This document shows positions 26,530-38,568 of a DNA stretch of 64,000 nucleotides, in pieces; the first letter of the stretch is position 1; every line of letters starts with the position of its first letter. A program made the position numbers and the translations under genes. Source of the stretch: Paramarasmius palmivorus (Eukaryota; Basidiomycota; Agaricomycetes; Agaricales; Marasmiaceae); contig JAYKXP010000093.1 in assembly GCA_037176845.1 (NCBI GenBank), positions 124,001-188,000 of the forward strand, given 5' to 3'. Below the pieces are notes generated by a model, which saw only the letters and a program-made list of their open reading frames with translations, searched no databases and was not told the DNA's origin.

Positions 26530-27442
26530 ATGCGCGTACGGGAGCTCATAATTGCAGTGTTATTGTTAGGTTTGCATCACGCCTTCGGAAAAATCAAGGA
26601 AACCGAAGAGATTATCCGCAGCAATTGACGCTGGCTGTAGATATATATGCACGGAGTTGTCCCATGTTCTGTTGCAACTCTCAAGAACCAAGACGAGACC
26701 GCGATACGCTTTCGTTGTGCATAGAAGCGCATCTAGGATGCCCACTGCACATATTAGCTCCAATCCGGATTTCCCAGAGTATAGGATTCGTGCTGAACAG
26801 AGCCCCCCAGAGGCGTTCCCCGATGGAATGATCCAACTCAATATCACTTGGGGTACGGAAACAGACTATGACGAAGGCAGGCCTCCTATATACGTTAAAA
26901 TGTGGAACGAGACATTTATATCGTTGGGCATGACACCGTGCAATGTGTTGCCCTGTTTAACCAACTTCAGCTCACTTACATCAGGGTCAGTACGTCGATA
27001 TTATTGCCTTTTCGATAAAATTGATTGTGACATGTATTTCACCATAGAACGTACAACTTGAGTGCAATCACCATCAGTCCCTATCAGTAAGTGTTTATGC
27101 ACCTCGTAAACGTTGGCTTATTCGTACCCAAGGTGGCTTGGCGACTTTATCTCAACAGTTGTCATTCAGGTGCCCCCAACTCCAAACGTTTCTCCAATCC
27201 ACAGGTATGTTTTCCTCCCCACGTTCACTTCGACAAATTGATTTGCTGAAACCTATAATGAAACAAGTACGGATACAGGTTCCGTTATCGGAGGTGTAGC
27301 TGGAGGACTTTGCTTTCTCACATTCGTGATAATTGTAGTCATATACTTTCGTCGGCGGAGACGGTTGTCAAAAATTAGGGATGCAGCTGCATTTGATAAC
27401 CATAGAATGGTCAAGAAGCCGAAAGAGCGTACGATAGTATAG
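26530..27442 (+). CDS. Cluster gene B: short-tailed type I membrane protein
   Basis: The ATG at 26530 starts MRVRELIIAVLLLGLHHAFG, a good signal peptide. The first intron could not be placed exactly. The ectodomain exon, ending at 26995, has MIQLNITWG and TPCNVLPCLTNFSSLTSG. The exons after it are clear: 27048-27086 (TYNLSAITISPY), 27133-27204 (QWLGDFISTVVIQV) and 27268-27442. The last exon goes almost directly into the helix (SVIGGVAGGLCFLTFVIIVV) with no long stalk, then FRRRRRLSK and a tail of about 25 residues containing FDNHRMVK. That matches the GFNRxxMVK box of type a tails, after which this protein stops. It may be a receptor-like form lacking the long helix, or an early truncation. 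Confidence 0.65.
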
Positions 27443-27849
27443 ACAGATGGAAGCGGTTCCGGCCTGGTTACATCTTCGTTGTTGTGGTTCGGTATGACCT
27501 TACGCTGTTTCTGTTGGTTGGAACCCGAAGTGCGGGATTCCTTGTGTCAGTAGGTCTCCGGATCATGGTATCATCCTTGTATACACATGGACGTCGACTG
27601 TATTTTGCCTGCTATTGGGCCTTGATTTATATCATTGACGACACTATTTAAAAGAGGAGCGGTTTGACATGAATACATATCTGTGATGGCTAATCTCGCT
27701 GCGTAACAGCTGATCACTCCCACGATCTGTTCAAACTACCCAGTCGAGACGAACGATTTACTACCAGCAGATATTCCTATTCACCGTGAGTCTGTTTGTG
27801 ACAATGTATGGTCATAATCGACTGGAGGACTGATAAGATTGTATGCTCT
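27443..27849. other. Convergent intergenic region
   Basis: Lies between gene B (plus) and fragment C (minus). No frame or helix is seen. Confidence 0.35.
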
Positions 27850-28364
27850 TCCTAAGGCCTCCCGACTACGAATTGTCCAGATACCGCCAGCAATGATCTA
27901 GAGCAATGTAAGATGCATCCCAGCACTACTCGATACACATATTATCACTTACCCATCTTCTGAATGAGCCTCCATTTCATATGTTTGTCTGAGGAGTCAA
28001 GCTTAGAGCGATCTGTTGAATAACGGAAATGTTGTGTTAAACTTACCCTATGGACACTCGACTCCTCAAGAACAGCGCAAGACAAAAACTTGCCTGACAC
28101 AATTCTTCGGCGTCGGTTGGTCCCTGTCCTGAGAAGACAGGTACAAGAGTGAACCGGACAGGACTGTTTGAGTTGTCTTCGAAATGGTAGGTGATGTTAA
28201 ATTGAAATGTGCCAGCCGGCGCCGATTGAGTTTCCATAACACTATCCAGACTGAAACCTTGAGCCCATGCCAAAGCAATTGCCATTGATCTAGTCACCGG
28301 AAACTCTCAGCTCATAACCTACTGAAGGGCAAAAAAAGTACAGTAACCACAAGTAACGCAACAT
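27850..28364 (-). pseudogene. Cluster fragment C: signal and ectodomain only
   Basis: On the minus strand the ATG at 28364 gives MLRYLWLLYFFCPSVG, a signal-like start, with a TATATAGG element about 80 bases upstream. An ectodomain follows with GTFQFNITYHFED and EELCQASFCLALF. A mini-exon near 27960-27995 codes QTYEMEAHSEDG. The next expected exon (W-L-G-x-F) is degraded and contains stops, and no stalk, helix or cytoplasmic tail follows toward 27650. I read this as a 3'-truncated member. An unusual secreted form cannot be excluded from sequence alone. Confidence 0.55.
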
Positions 28365-28818
28365 TCTTGAGATTTCCGATTGTAAAGGTTAAACCCGTGC
28401 GATACGATGGGGTGTTTATGTGGGGCGTGAAGAATGACAGGGCCTATATAGGCCAGGTCCCGCCGAGCGCCTTGTTAGTTAATGTATTATCCTCAACAGC
28501 CTTAGTAGATTGGACAGCGTGAATACCCGCGTTTGCGGCAGGTTAGGAACATTTGAACACAATGACTCGGACAAGCATCAGCATGTGTTGCGGGATGATG
28601 AACCAAAAGGAAACGGTGCCTCGGGGTTTTTGCTTGGCGACGCCTCTGGTACTTATTCATCCCGAGAAAATACAAGTCGAGTGACAGCTAGACAGGAGGA
28701 TAGTGATTTAGTATGGTACGTCGGCCCATTCCTGCCAGTGTGAATATGATTAAGGCAGAGAAGAAGCCAAACTGACGAGGATGCTGAGAAGAATCACCTA
28801 TTCGGACACAGCTGCCGA
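28365..28818. other. Upstream region of fragment C
   Basis: Contains the TATA element of fragment C. No other gene is supported. Confidence 0.35.
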
Positions 28819-30010
28819 GACCCTAACCTAAATCGGACCGAAAGAAGCGGGTGACAGTCACAGTGCCTCGTTTTTTTCTTCACCACGACCATGATCAATC
28901 ACTCGGCCTCTCTTATTCCGCCTTTGCACCTCTAGAAGATACAAGTCGAATCATAACTAGACAACAACTCAATGTGTTGTATGGTACGTCCTGCCATTAC
29001 TGTTGATACGACTCTTGACTGACTCCACCTCTCATCTGGAAGACTTTCTGCGACGAAAACGACCGAAGACTTCGCAGCACCCAGAGAAACAACGAGAACA
29101 CAACACATGCGGTCTATACACTAGGCCCATCACCCATCCCTTCCTAGTAGGAATTAAATCCACCACGTGAGGCCAGCTCGTTTAGGTTGTCCATCGTTCG
29201 GTACGTTGTCTTAGTTTCGCTGAATCTGCGCTTCCCTGACACCACCACCTTGTTACAGGCCAAAATGAGCTTTCCGATTCCGCCTCCGCCAAGATCGTAT
29301 CAAGAACACCACCCGTTGGCTTTGCTTTCCTTCCTTGACGAAACTGGATATACAATTCCTCGACACGTGGTACGTTGCTCTAGTTCTGCTCATTTTACGC
29401 TTGCCTGACCATATCTTCCTCCACCTACCAGAACCCTGAAGACTTTAGCATCCCAGCCATATAAGTCATCCCTCCTCTCCCTTCCCCTCATCAGCCCACC
29501 CTTCCCCGTCGACCGTTCGTAACTTCGACATGACAGTGTCGTCGTCTTTTAACGGACGAACCTTCACTAGATCCCTTCTGCAGACAAGCCCGTTTTACGC
29601 GAAGTCATCCATTCCTTCATTCCCTTTATCGATAGCTTATCTCCCTGCTACCCACCACCTTTCGTGTCCATGCTCTCCTCCCTAACGCGCGCATTTCTCT
29701 AGAGGAACATGGGCTCCTCTTTCGGCTGTCTTGCGCTTATGCGATTGGTCTATTGGGCGCGGCTGCAATACTTGGAGAGTCAGAAGAATGAAGGAGGAGT
29801 GTAGCGGATCTTGGCTAATAACGAAGAGGCAAAGGGTTCACACAGATATGGGGGTGACAGGACGACACATATCCCGGCGATTCCGATAACACATCTCATC
29901 CCATACGCTCTCCAGCGAACTGCACTCAATCATATCGCCACATTCTCAGCGTTCGCTCGTCTTATCGCCGACATCGGCGTTCCTGGAACACGAGGCAAGA
30001 TACCTTAGGT
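28819..30010 (+). repeat. Dispersed repeat family, copy near 29 kb
   Basis: It opens with ACCCTAACCTAAATCGG, then a T-rich run and TTCACCACGACCATGATC, which recurs near 59.70 kb. Downstream, GACGACACATATCC..GATTCCGATAACAC echoes the ACACTTTCCGATCAC block of the family. There is no coherent gene. Confidence 0.45.
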
Positions 30011-30796
30011 CACATTCGCCGGGTGTTTCACATGAATCCTTCTCATAGGGCTTAACCGAGTAGATGACGCAGTCTATGGGACGAGGGACTCCTAGTCATA
30101 AGTCGTCGGTTATGTCATCCACAATTCGAATGATTACATCCATCTTCATCGCATTTTGGCAGACAGCGTCATTCGTGTGCCGTGTCACACCGGAAGGACC
30201 AAAATTTCTGCTCAGCGGATATCCCTCAAACCCCCACTGAAAGGTGTTCTGAAATATCGAATGATAAGCCATATAAGGATAATCGCGTCATGTGATCGCC
30301 CGATATGGTTAATCGGTAGCATTTCAGTACACATATCCGTCGAGCATATTTTTTGGTACTGTCGGTGTGTGTCTGGCGTGTCTGGGTTCCTAAATCTTGC
30401 AATCTGTTCTGGCTAACTCTATAGGGACTACTTTGAGTCATTAGCCGTCTCCATATTCTCTCATGGTGACATTGTCGTACTGTAAGCACCAACTCTTCAG
30501 ATCGTCGCACTATTGAAGCTTAACTGGCTTGTTCGCGTTTTCTAGTACTTCTAGGATATAAATCCGTAGAATCAGGGCTGGGATGTATCTACACGTTCGG
30601 CATCAAGAAATACTATTTCGACGTTCCCTGATACGATAATGCTTAAAGCTTGAATGTTCATGGGTATTGATTACTACTAGGTTACCTTGCAAAGACTATA
30701 ATCGAATAGCCCCAAGAAACTTGAACATTCCTCGATTTCAAAGCGTTAGCAGAATATAGTAATGACCAAACGGAATCATCAAGTGTTGAGAAGGAA
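30011..30796. other. Intergenic, nothing recognised
   Basis: No supported gene before the 3' end of the F-box gene. Confidence 0.35.
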
Positions 30797-32311
30797 CTAA
30801 GCCGTGTACCACAAGAAGACCAACATCATAACCAAGCAAACAATACTCATCTCCGATAAACCATTAGGCTCTCCGTCATTAAAGCCGTGCTGTCCCTTCG
30901 CTGATTCATCACTGTCGTCACGGATCTCCACATACACATCCATAAACCTTCTGGCTTGCACCATCTCTTCAAGCCCTGTCTCCTCCCAATTGCTATTTAC
31001 ATAAAGTCGCAATTCCTCCAGTTTCGGAAGGGCACGAGTATCCTTCAAAGCCTCCGTCAGGTCGATATTCGCGGTGTAATTTTTATTCGACAGTCCGGTA
31101 CGGCGATCGATCCAGGTTGGTTCTATGATCACCAACTTGCGCAGCTCCGGAGTGTGCTGGAAAAGCCGTTCCACTTCGGATGGCAATGCGGGGAACCGAT
31201 CTAACGTGAACACTCGGAGACCGGCGCCGTTGCGGAGAATGAAAGGCCTAAAGACGGCAATATTAGGAAAAATGTAGGGGAGTGCTTTCGTCGACAATGT
31301 TCCAATGGTAAGGTTTGTCAAGGAAGGGAGTGAAATGCAGTTTAGGAATGAGAAGGGGAGGTTCTCGCTATGAAAGATGGTATCGTACGAAATCGAGAAA
31401 GTGTGGAGATGATTGCACGAGATGTCGTATGGGATCTCGAACTGGTCGAATGCTGGTATCAGAGTAAACAACGCCGACTCTAGGTTCGAGCACTTTCGAA
31501 GAAAAAACCATATACACTCTTCCGTGGTAGCGCGAATATGCAACCGAGTCAGCATGGTCAAAGGGCATGTGAGGTGTTGAAAACAGTCGATCCTGGGCCA
31601 GCAGAGTCGCAATCCTAATTCTCGGATGGAGGGAGCATATTCTATGATGCTAAAAATGTCGGCCATGACCCCACATTCGTACTGATCATCTTCGTCTACG
31701 GGAATGTCGATGTCAAGGTGAAGCATCTCCTTAAACTCTCCATTGAGGTCCGTAAGAATGGGGAGTATAAGAAGGTCCACCAAGGCGTTTTGATTGCCTC
31801 GAATAATGAGATGACGCATGCGTTCTGGTTGTGCGAAGAGCATCTGTAGGAGAGCGGTAACAATGAAGTTCGGCGAATCTGGATCAGGTTGCAAAGGCGA
31901 GGTAATTGCATCTGCAGTATCCAGGTCAACCAGATAACCACCGAGACCACCTTTGAAATCGATTATGATCGTGAGATTAGATGACGCCGAACGCGAAAGT
32001 GTGGCGGAAAGTGCATCGAGCATCTCTGTGCGATAGGTGTTGTTGGTGATGTCAACTTGGATGGACGCCCAAAGCGACGGAGAGGAGAGCACAGTGTTAC
32101 GCCACTGCCGGCACACTGCCCCGAGGTGTAGTCCTAAGGAGTCGATACGACGATGGAGAATACGCGTTTGACAGTCAAATCCATGAACCTTTGGAGTGTC
32201 GACAATATGGAAGATTTCTAACAGGACTTCAAGAGGAACTCTTTGCATATACGGCACAGGTTCTTTGATATGCCTCGTTTGTTCCATGCCTGTTCCTATG
32301 AAAACGCTCAA
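30797..32311 (-). CDS. F-box protein with C-terminal membrane anchor
   Basis: A single uninterrupted frame codes 504 residues. Residues about 25-85 form an F-box (RVPLEVLLEIFHIVDTP, then LHLGAVCRQWRNTVLSSPSLWASI), the module that in other proteins binds Skp1 and brings targets to an SCF ubiquitin ligase. The remainder has the irregular leucine-rich character of basidiomycete F-box proteins (for example CPLTMLTRLHIRA and LPSLTNLTIGTL) and would recognise the target. The last 17 residues (MSIVCLVMMLVFLWYTA) are strongly hydrophobic and follow a polar stretch, suggesting a tail anchor in an internal membrane; this is unusual for the family. Its closest neighbour is a broken paralogue just upstream. 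The target is unknown. Confidence 0.85.
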   Translation of the reverse strand: MSVFIGTGMEQTRHIKEPVPYMQRVPLEVLLEIFHIVDTPKVHGFDCQTRILHRRIDSLGLHLGAVCRQWRNTVLSSPSLWASIQVDITNNTYRTEMLDALSATLSRSASSNLTIIIDFKGGLGGYLVDLDTADAITSPLQPDPDSPNFIVTALLQMLFAQPERMRHLIIRGNQNALVDLLILPILTDLNGEFKEMLHLDIDIPVDEDDQYECGVMADIFSIIEYAPSIRELGLRLCWPRIDCFQHLTCPLTMLTRLHIRATTEECIWFFLRKCSNLESALFTLIPAFDQFEIPYDISCNHLHTFSISYDTIFHSENLPFSFLNCISLPSLTNLTIGTLSTKALPYIFPNIAVFRPFILRNGAGLRVFTLDRFPALPSEVERLFQHTPELRKLVIIEPTWIDRRTGLSNKNYTANIDLTEALKDTRALPKLEELRLYVNSNWEETGLEEMVQARRFMDVYVEIRDDSDESAKGQHGFNDGEPNGLSEMSIVCLVMMLVFLWYTA

Positions 32312-32629
32312 AGGATGCTAGCAACGCCCTCTAAGTATCAGAAACTTACTTTGTTGGTCGTGGTTGATGGACAAGAACAAAGTGTCACACCTGTCACAAA
32401 GGCTATCATGATGTACTTCCCACGTGTTTCCCACGATTTCGCCTGGAGAATCTTTTGCTGAAAGGTTATATGGCCACTTACTTCGAATGATTCAGCAGTT
32501 GATTGGAATATAAGTGTCGTAGTACAGTACATATCTCCCAAAACAGACTAACGTGTTTCATGTACTGTGCGACTGAGTTACCGGGCAAGGATCTTGAACA
32601 TTTACAATTTTAGTCGTGATTGAAAGGTA
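32312..32629. other. F-box gene upstream region
   Basis: Spacer between the F-box gene and the end of its broken paralogue. No gene is visible. Confidence 0.35.
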
Positions 32630-33350
32630 CTATCGAGGGGAAGAGATCAATTTCCAGACAAGATAAGTGAGCTTGAAGGGAAATGAGAGTAGTATGAACA
32701 AAAGGGCAATAGAGAAACGAAGCCAAGGATATCCCAAACTGGACACTCTATCATCAGCACGGTCTTGTTCATTCCCTCTGTCCATGATCTCGTCCCGAGT
32801 CTCCAAATGCACGTCCGTAAACCTTCTTGCTTGCACCATATCTTCGAACGCTGTCCCTTCCCATTCCCCATTGACATGAAGTCGCAATTCTTTCAGTTTC
32901 GGAATGGTATGCGTATCTTTCAACGCCTTCATTAGGTCGATTGTCGCGGTGTGATTCTTATTCGACAGTCCGATACGGCGATCGGTCCAGTTTGGCTCTA
33001 TAATCACTAGCTTGCGCAGCTCCGGAACGTGCTCGAAAATTCATTCTACCTCGTAAGGCGACGTGGGAAACTGATCCAAGGTGAGAACTTGTGGACCGGC
33101 GCCGTTGCGGATAATGAATGGCCTAAATACAGCAAGGTCCGGAACAGTGTAATAAAGTGGTTTCGTGGCCAATGTGCCGACTCGGATGATTAGCTCTGTT
33201 AAGGAAGGTAGCGAGATGGATTTGGGAACGGCGAAGGCAAATCCTTCCCATCATACTCGCTCTCGTAATAAATGGATAGAGTATGGAGATGGTCGCACGA
33301 AATCGCATGCGGTGTTTCCCACGGAAAATTTTCCTTACTCTCGCGGCCAA
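32630..33350 (-). pseudogene. Broken paralogue of the F-box gene
   Basis: The minus strand matches the C-terminal part of the F-box protein at 30797-32311, including RNGAG, LRKLVIIEP, DRRxGLSNKN, DLMKALKDT, MVQARRFTDV and a hydrophobic C-terminal anchor (RFSIALLFILLSFPF). It lacks the F-box and the first half. Homology fades upstream of about 33330, beyond CDHLHTLS. An in-frame TGA at 33041-33043 interrupts it where the intact copy has Arg, and a frame change lies near 33200-33250. It is a 5'-truncated duplicate. Confidence 0.8.
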
Positions 33351-34229
33351 GGTTATACACTCCCGTTCCCCAACTCATACTCGCTTCTTCATTCATTGCA
33401 ACTACTCAGGAATCTCCCCAGCTGCAAAGGAGCATTCTGCTACGCTGCTACTCCAGTCGTGACTCAAATCGGATCAAAAGAAGCGAGCCTCGTGTTTTCT
33501 CCTTTTCCTTTCTCTTTCCTCTGGTCACTCCGATATGACCTATTTGGCTCGCTCTATCTAATATTTCAGCAATATCTAAAAATCCGTGACATTACCAGTC
33601 ACTTATTCCCCTGACAAATGGACCCACAAGCATCTACGGTCGGCTTGCGGCGTAAATTTCACGCTCGATAACTAACCTTCCCAAGTCATACAACCCTGAA
33701 TCGATTGCCACTCCTGCTTCCACGTAGGAATCAAAACGCGGTACCATCCAACCAGTTTATCTTATACTAGGAGATATAGAGGGCCATCGAAGGAGTTGCT
33801 ACGGTATGTTACCTATTCCTGCTAAGCCTAACTTACTCGATGATATCAGAGTACCTTGGATGTTCTCACAACAATTCTGCTCTTCTTTCACCCTCGCAAT
33901 TTACCCCTCAGGATCGCTCGGATATCTGGCGCTGGACTTTGCATGCATACCTGCGACCTAGGTACCATCGCTTCACCCAATGATCCCCGAGTCGCATCAC
34001 GCTCCTCTTCTTCGGCTGGCACACTTCGTCCTTCCTGACTCCTCTACACATGCCATCCCTCGCTATGGATCTTCATCCACAAGGTGATCCATCTATTCTG
34101 ATCGTCTCCATCCCACTATTAGAGCCTATACCTCGATCGAGAACGACTCGTTATATCCTTGTCTATAGGCCCGAATCATGGGGTTTCCGGTGGGATAGCA
34201 GATGAGACTACGTTCTGAACCTGTCGACC
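33351..34229. other. Intergenic, nothing recognised
   Basis: No supported gene or clear repeat, apart from pyrimidine-rich stretches resembling the dispersed repeat. Confidence 0.35.
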
Positions 34230-35018
34230 ACTTGAGCTGAATGACGAAGCACAAGTTGGCTACACAAGAAAGGGACTCGGATATTGAAGGAAGATATGAC
34301 GACACAGCGCCCTTAGAACTCATTTGACGCACTCCCCTCGCTTTTCTCGGTCAAACTCGATTACATCCTTTCCTCACTCCTTCTAGGTACGCTCCTTTCT
34401 TCCTTTATTTTCAGATGCCTGACGATCACCTCGTGTTTAGAACTCTCCCCAGTGCTCGTGACAAGTGAAGAGTAGGGCTGTTGGAGCAAGAACCATCCTC
34501 AAAGATCTCCCTGCGTGCATGTACTTCTAGGTCCGAGTGAATGCTGGATCATAGCATATGAATGTCTTAATCGAGGCAAGATTCATTCATCAAGAGAATC
34601 AAGAGGACCAGATAGGAAGAAGGTAGGCACAATCATGCTGTGATGGGTCAAGTGAGTCCCTACCGCACACTACAGCCAGCTTCGCTCACTTCAGATGCAC
34701 AGTTCCGTCATTGCGCGGACTAGGTTCGATTAGATACTATAGATTGTATCGCTCGTCATTCTCACAATGTGTGCCTATCTGATTTGTTTGAATAGTGCTG
34801 TACGGGGCTGGCTTTTCTCTTGTTTCCAAAATCGTTGACCAACTGATGTTACTCCTGTTGATATGGCGTTTCGTGATGCACCTCGCCTGCGAACAAATAG
34901 TTGAACTCTGGAGATGAGATGTGTAGGGCAGTGCATGAATAGGAATGGAGCCTTCACGAGAAGCTATAAATGGATGCCATGTAAGGTTCTTGTATTCCTT
35001 TCATCGCACCCCGCGCCC
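34230..35018 (+). repeat. Duplicated 5' flank of gene D
   Basis: This flank matches 36645-37569 in front of gene E over most of its length. Shared landmarks include GCTACACAAGAA, ACTCGATT, ATGAGATGTGTAGGGCAGTG and CACGAGAAGCTATAAATGG. The last contains the probable TATA element (CTATAAATGG) of genes D and E. Together with the genes it forms a unit of about 2.4 kb duplicated in tandem. Confidence 0.75.
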
Positions 35019-36186
35019 ATGCCTACATTTACTCCGGCCGAAATGTTTTCAGAGTTTCCGTCCTTATTGTGAGTGCGTCTATAGAACGTGGATATGGTTC
35101 ACCCATGCTGTCGTTGTTTCAGCCCAACCCCGTTAGTATCGGCTTTGCCAGAAGCCCAAGCTTTCACAATCGATCTGGTAACTGTGAATCCAGCACCACA
35201 CCGTGGTCCTGGGAGTAAAGAAATGGCCCAGCTTACCATAACCTGGCATTACACTCCCACCGCGTTTACAGTCGGGCAACAATCTCTCATTGACTTCAGA
35301 TTAACAAATGATACCGATGTAGTGGACTCTTCGCATTCATGTCGTGTCAATCTTTTAACTTGTTCGACAAAGTTTGACTCGCTATCTCTGGGGTAAGCAC
35401 GTGAATTATGAAGCTTAGTGCGATGATTGACTCATGCTCGATACCAGGAGCATGTATTATCTTGAGGCTTTTTGGGACGATGGGTAAGTATCTCACCTCA
35501 CGCATGTTTGGTTGTGTCTTACCGTCTGAGTAGGACGTGGCTTGGCAATTACAGTGAACCAGTCCTAATAGGAACGGACACGGGCAATGCTCCTACATTC
35601 TCTCCTGACAAGTATGCTTCTGCTTATCCCTAGTCTCTCCACGCGGACTAACTCTTACCCTAGTCCCCGGTCCAGTAGTGCTGATGTACCTACTCTCCCA
35701 CGTACCCCCACCAGCATTCTACCCACCAATGACACAAGTACCCATTCAGAGACTCCTACTATCGTTGGAACCCATTCAGACATTCCTACTATCATTGGGG
35801 GTGCAGTGAGTGGAATAGTCGCACTCGTTATTATCCTCGTGTGCAGCACTGTTATCTTCCAACGCCGAAGAAGGAAAATTCCACCTGAGCAGACTATCAT
35901 CAGCCCTTATCCAACTCGTGGTATGATATCCAAGGTGCTTGGGCACAGGAAAAGGCAACGGTCCGATGAAGATCCTCGTACACATACAGAATCTGGGGCT
36001 AATCATGCACCTGGCCCAAGTGATATAGAAGATTTCAACGAATATCGGGAAAGTGAACCCGTACAACAGAGAACTCGCCGTGTGCGATGCCACGATGATA
36101 GCGGTTGGCGCCCATTGCCTCCGCTTTCGGAAGCAAGTGATTCGAGTGTGTTAGACATCCCGCCCCATTACGACGCAGCAACGTAG
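35019..36186 (+). CDS. Cluster gene D: type I membrane protein, type b tail
   Basis: Five exons (35019-35068, 35123-35392, 35448-35483, 35534-35611, 35664-36186), all with phase-2 junctions, give 318 residues. The ectodomain has AQLTITWHYTP and CRVNLLTCSTKF. The mini-exons code YYLEAFWDDG and TWLGNYSEP. The stalk contains two copies of PTIVGTHSD-like sequence before the helix (IVALVIILVCSTVIF) and FQRRRRK. The type b tail has GMISKVLGHRKRQRSDED, then RCHDDSGWRPLPP and ends SVLDIPPHYDAAT. The PPHY is a PPxY motif, the known ligand of WW domains such as those of Rsp5/NEDD4 ubiquitin ligases; that this one works so is inference. The signal peptide is weak: exon 1 gives MPTFTPAEMFSEFPSL, with a second ATG at 35043. 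Confidence 0.75.
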
Positions 36187-36644
36187 AGTATATTCAATTG
36201 TATGTTGATGCTAAATGGTTTTCATAGTGTATAGCGTCACTCTATACGATGGATCGACATCTAGAAACAACCAAATACTCTACATCGAACCACCATTAGC
36301 ATTAGATCTGCTCAATAGTTAAGATAGGGTAGATACTCAACGCACTCTGTACCCACGTTTACAACATTCATCTTCAATTGGATTGCCGAATCAAAGACAC
36401 ACAGTAAATATCAAGTCATTTCAATGCACAACATAGCGTGATGGGAGGTGCAAGACGCATTTAATGGAGTATTTTTCTGGCAATTCTGACACTAATTTTC
36501 ACCTAATTGCGATGTCCAGAAGACTTACAACTAGGTGTAACGCAAGTTACCTCCGGGTAGCAGCGTCGGGCTGCAATCGGCTGCAATCCGGTCGCAATAA
36601 CCCACGCCGGTTGCAAGCCCCCTCCCGTCACGACAAAGCGACTT
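36187..36644. other. 3' flank of gene D
   Basis: No gene is visible. Confidence 0.35.
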
Positions 36645-37569
36645 GCGCTGAATGAAGAAGCACAATCTTGCTACACAAGAACCTGAAGAAGGAAGACACG
36701 ATCACACAGCATTCCTAGAACTCGAATGACGCAATCCCCTCGTTTTCCTCGGTTGAACTCGATTGAATCTTTTGTCACTCCTTCCAGGTACGCTTCTCTC
36801 CTTGTTTTGAGATGCCTGACGATCACCTCATGTTTAGAACTCGCCCCAGTGCTCATGACACGTGAAGAGTGTTGGAACACAAACCGTCCTCAAAGATCTC
36901 CCTTTGATCCCCCTGCATGCATGTCTTTCTAGCTCCAAGTGGATAGTGGATCGTATAAGCATATCCGGACGCGTGGTCATAGAATCTGGTATGTCGGCAA
37001 CATAGTATTGTTCGGGCCGGAACCTTGCTGATTCAATCTACGAAGTTGGATGTATATAGGTATTCCCTCGTATCCGCACCACATGTCGATCCACAAGGTT
37101 CGCTCGGATTCACTTGATACAGCACTCAATCGAGGCAAGATTCATCATAAGCGGACTAAATAGGAAACCATCATGCTGTCATGGGTCAAGTGAGTCCCCA
37201 CCGCATATCACAGCCAGTCGACTGACTTCAAATGCACAGTTCTGTTATTGCGTGGATTAGGTTCGATTAGCCACTATAGATTGTATCGCTCATCGTTCTC
37301 ACAGTGTGTGATCAGTTTGAACGTGCTGTACGAGTCTAGCCTTCTCTTGTTTCCAAAATCGTGATGAACTGATGTTACTGCTGTTGATATGGTGTTTCGT
37401 GATGCACCTCGCCTGCGAACAAATTGTTGAAACCTGGAGATGAGATGTGTAGGGCAGTGCACGGACAAGAATGGAGGCTTCACGAGAAGCTATAAATGGG
37501 TGCCATATCAGGTTCTTGTATTCCTTTCATCACACCCCGCGTAGGCTAACACGCTCTCAGACAGGAAGA
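36645..37569 (+). repeat. Duplicated 5' flank of gene E
   Basis: Second copy of the flank described at 34230-35018, with the CTATAAATGG element near 37490. It differs from the first copy by small indels and substitutions. Confidence 0.75.
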
Positions 37570-38568
37570 ATGCAGGGACAGCCATCGCTACTGTGCGTTC
37601 TCTCCATACTCTAGTTGTCGTTAATTCAGGTCTCCGTTAATTTTCAGCCCGACCACGATAGTCGCTCCATTTCCAGAGTTCACGATCACAAGTGTAATGG
37701 ACTCGACAGTAACGCTCCCCATCCGTCAAAGACGAGATGTTACTCAGCTTACCATTTTGTGGTTTTACGATCCCATCAAAACCAGAACGAGTTCGGAGAC
37801 GCGCATCAATTTTTCGGTTTCGAACGAGACTAACGTATGGGTGAATGCGTCTTCGCATTCGTGTCCAGTCACTACTTTGAGTTTCGATGCAAAGTTTCAT
37901 TCGTTGTCATCGGGGTGCGCAAATAGACTAAAATGCTTAGCCGTGACGATCGACTCATGCTCGATGCCCGTAGCACGTATTATCTTCAGGCTTTTTGGGA
38001 TGACGGGTGAGTACCATGACTCGTGCCTGTTTTGTTTTTGTCTTACCGTTTGAGTAGAGCATGGCTTGGGAATTACAGTGATCCGATCCCCATACGAGCA
38101 GATATAGATGATGATCCTTCTGAGAAGTACAGTTCAACTCATTTCTTGTCATTCCACGCAGTTAACTTCAATCCTAGTCCTCCATCTGATGTGACACCCC
38201 CCACACCCACCATCACACCGACAACGATTGTCCCTTATTCGAGTGTAAGCATTTCCAACCCGGGAATTATCACAATCACCGAATCCAGCGAATCTCGACC
38301 TACGTTGAATTCCACTTCGAATACAACCCAAAAAAGCGTAAATAAACCTGCAATCATCGGAGGTGTTGTCGGCGGAATAGTTGCACTTCTCCTCATCTTA
38401 ATACTTTACTGCCAATGCAGAGGGTATTACAGACAACGAATTCGTGAGGCTCCGTTGGATAACCAAATGCCGGTCAATGAGGACGTGAGTAAGCGAAGAT
38501 ACTCGCGGTTATGGAGTACTGTGTCGGATTCGGGAGTGACAGACAAGGCTGTAGTCAATGGAAAATAG
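37570..38568 (+). CDS. Cluster gene E: type I membrane protein, type c tail
   Basis: Five exons (37570-37592, 37648-37914, 37974-38006, 38058-38126, 38178-38568) with phase-2 junctions give 260 residues. The ectodomain resembles gene D (TQLTILWFYDP; SHSCPVTTLSFDAKFHSLSSG), but the second cysteine position is Phe. The mini-exons code YYLQAFWDDG and AWLGNYSDP. The stalk is Thr/Pro-rich, and the helix is IVALLLILILYC. The tail of about 50 residues (GYYRQRIREAPLDNQMPVNE, then RRYSRLWSTVSDSGVTDK) matches neither type a nor type b, so I call it type c. The start and 23-base first exon are placed by matching splice positions with other members; MQGQPSLL is a poor signal peptide. Confidence 0.7.
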
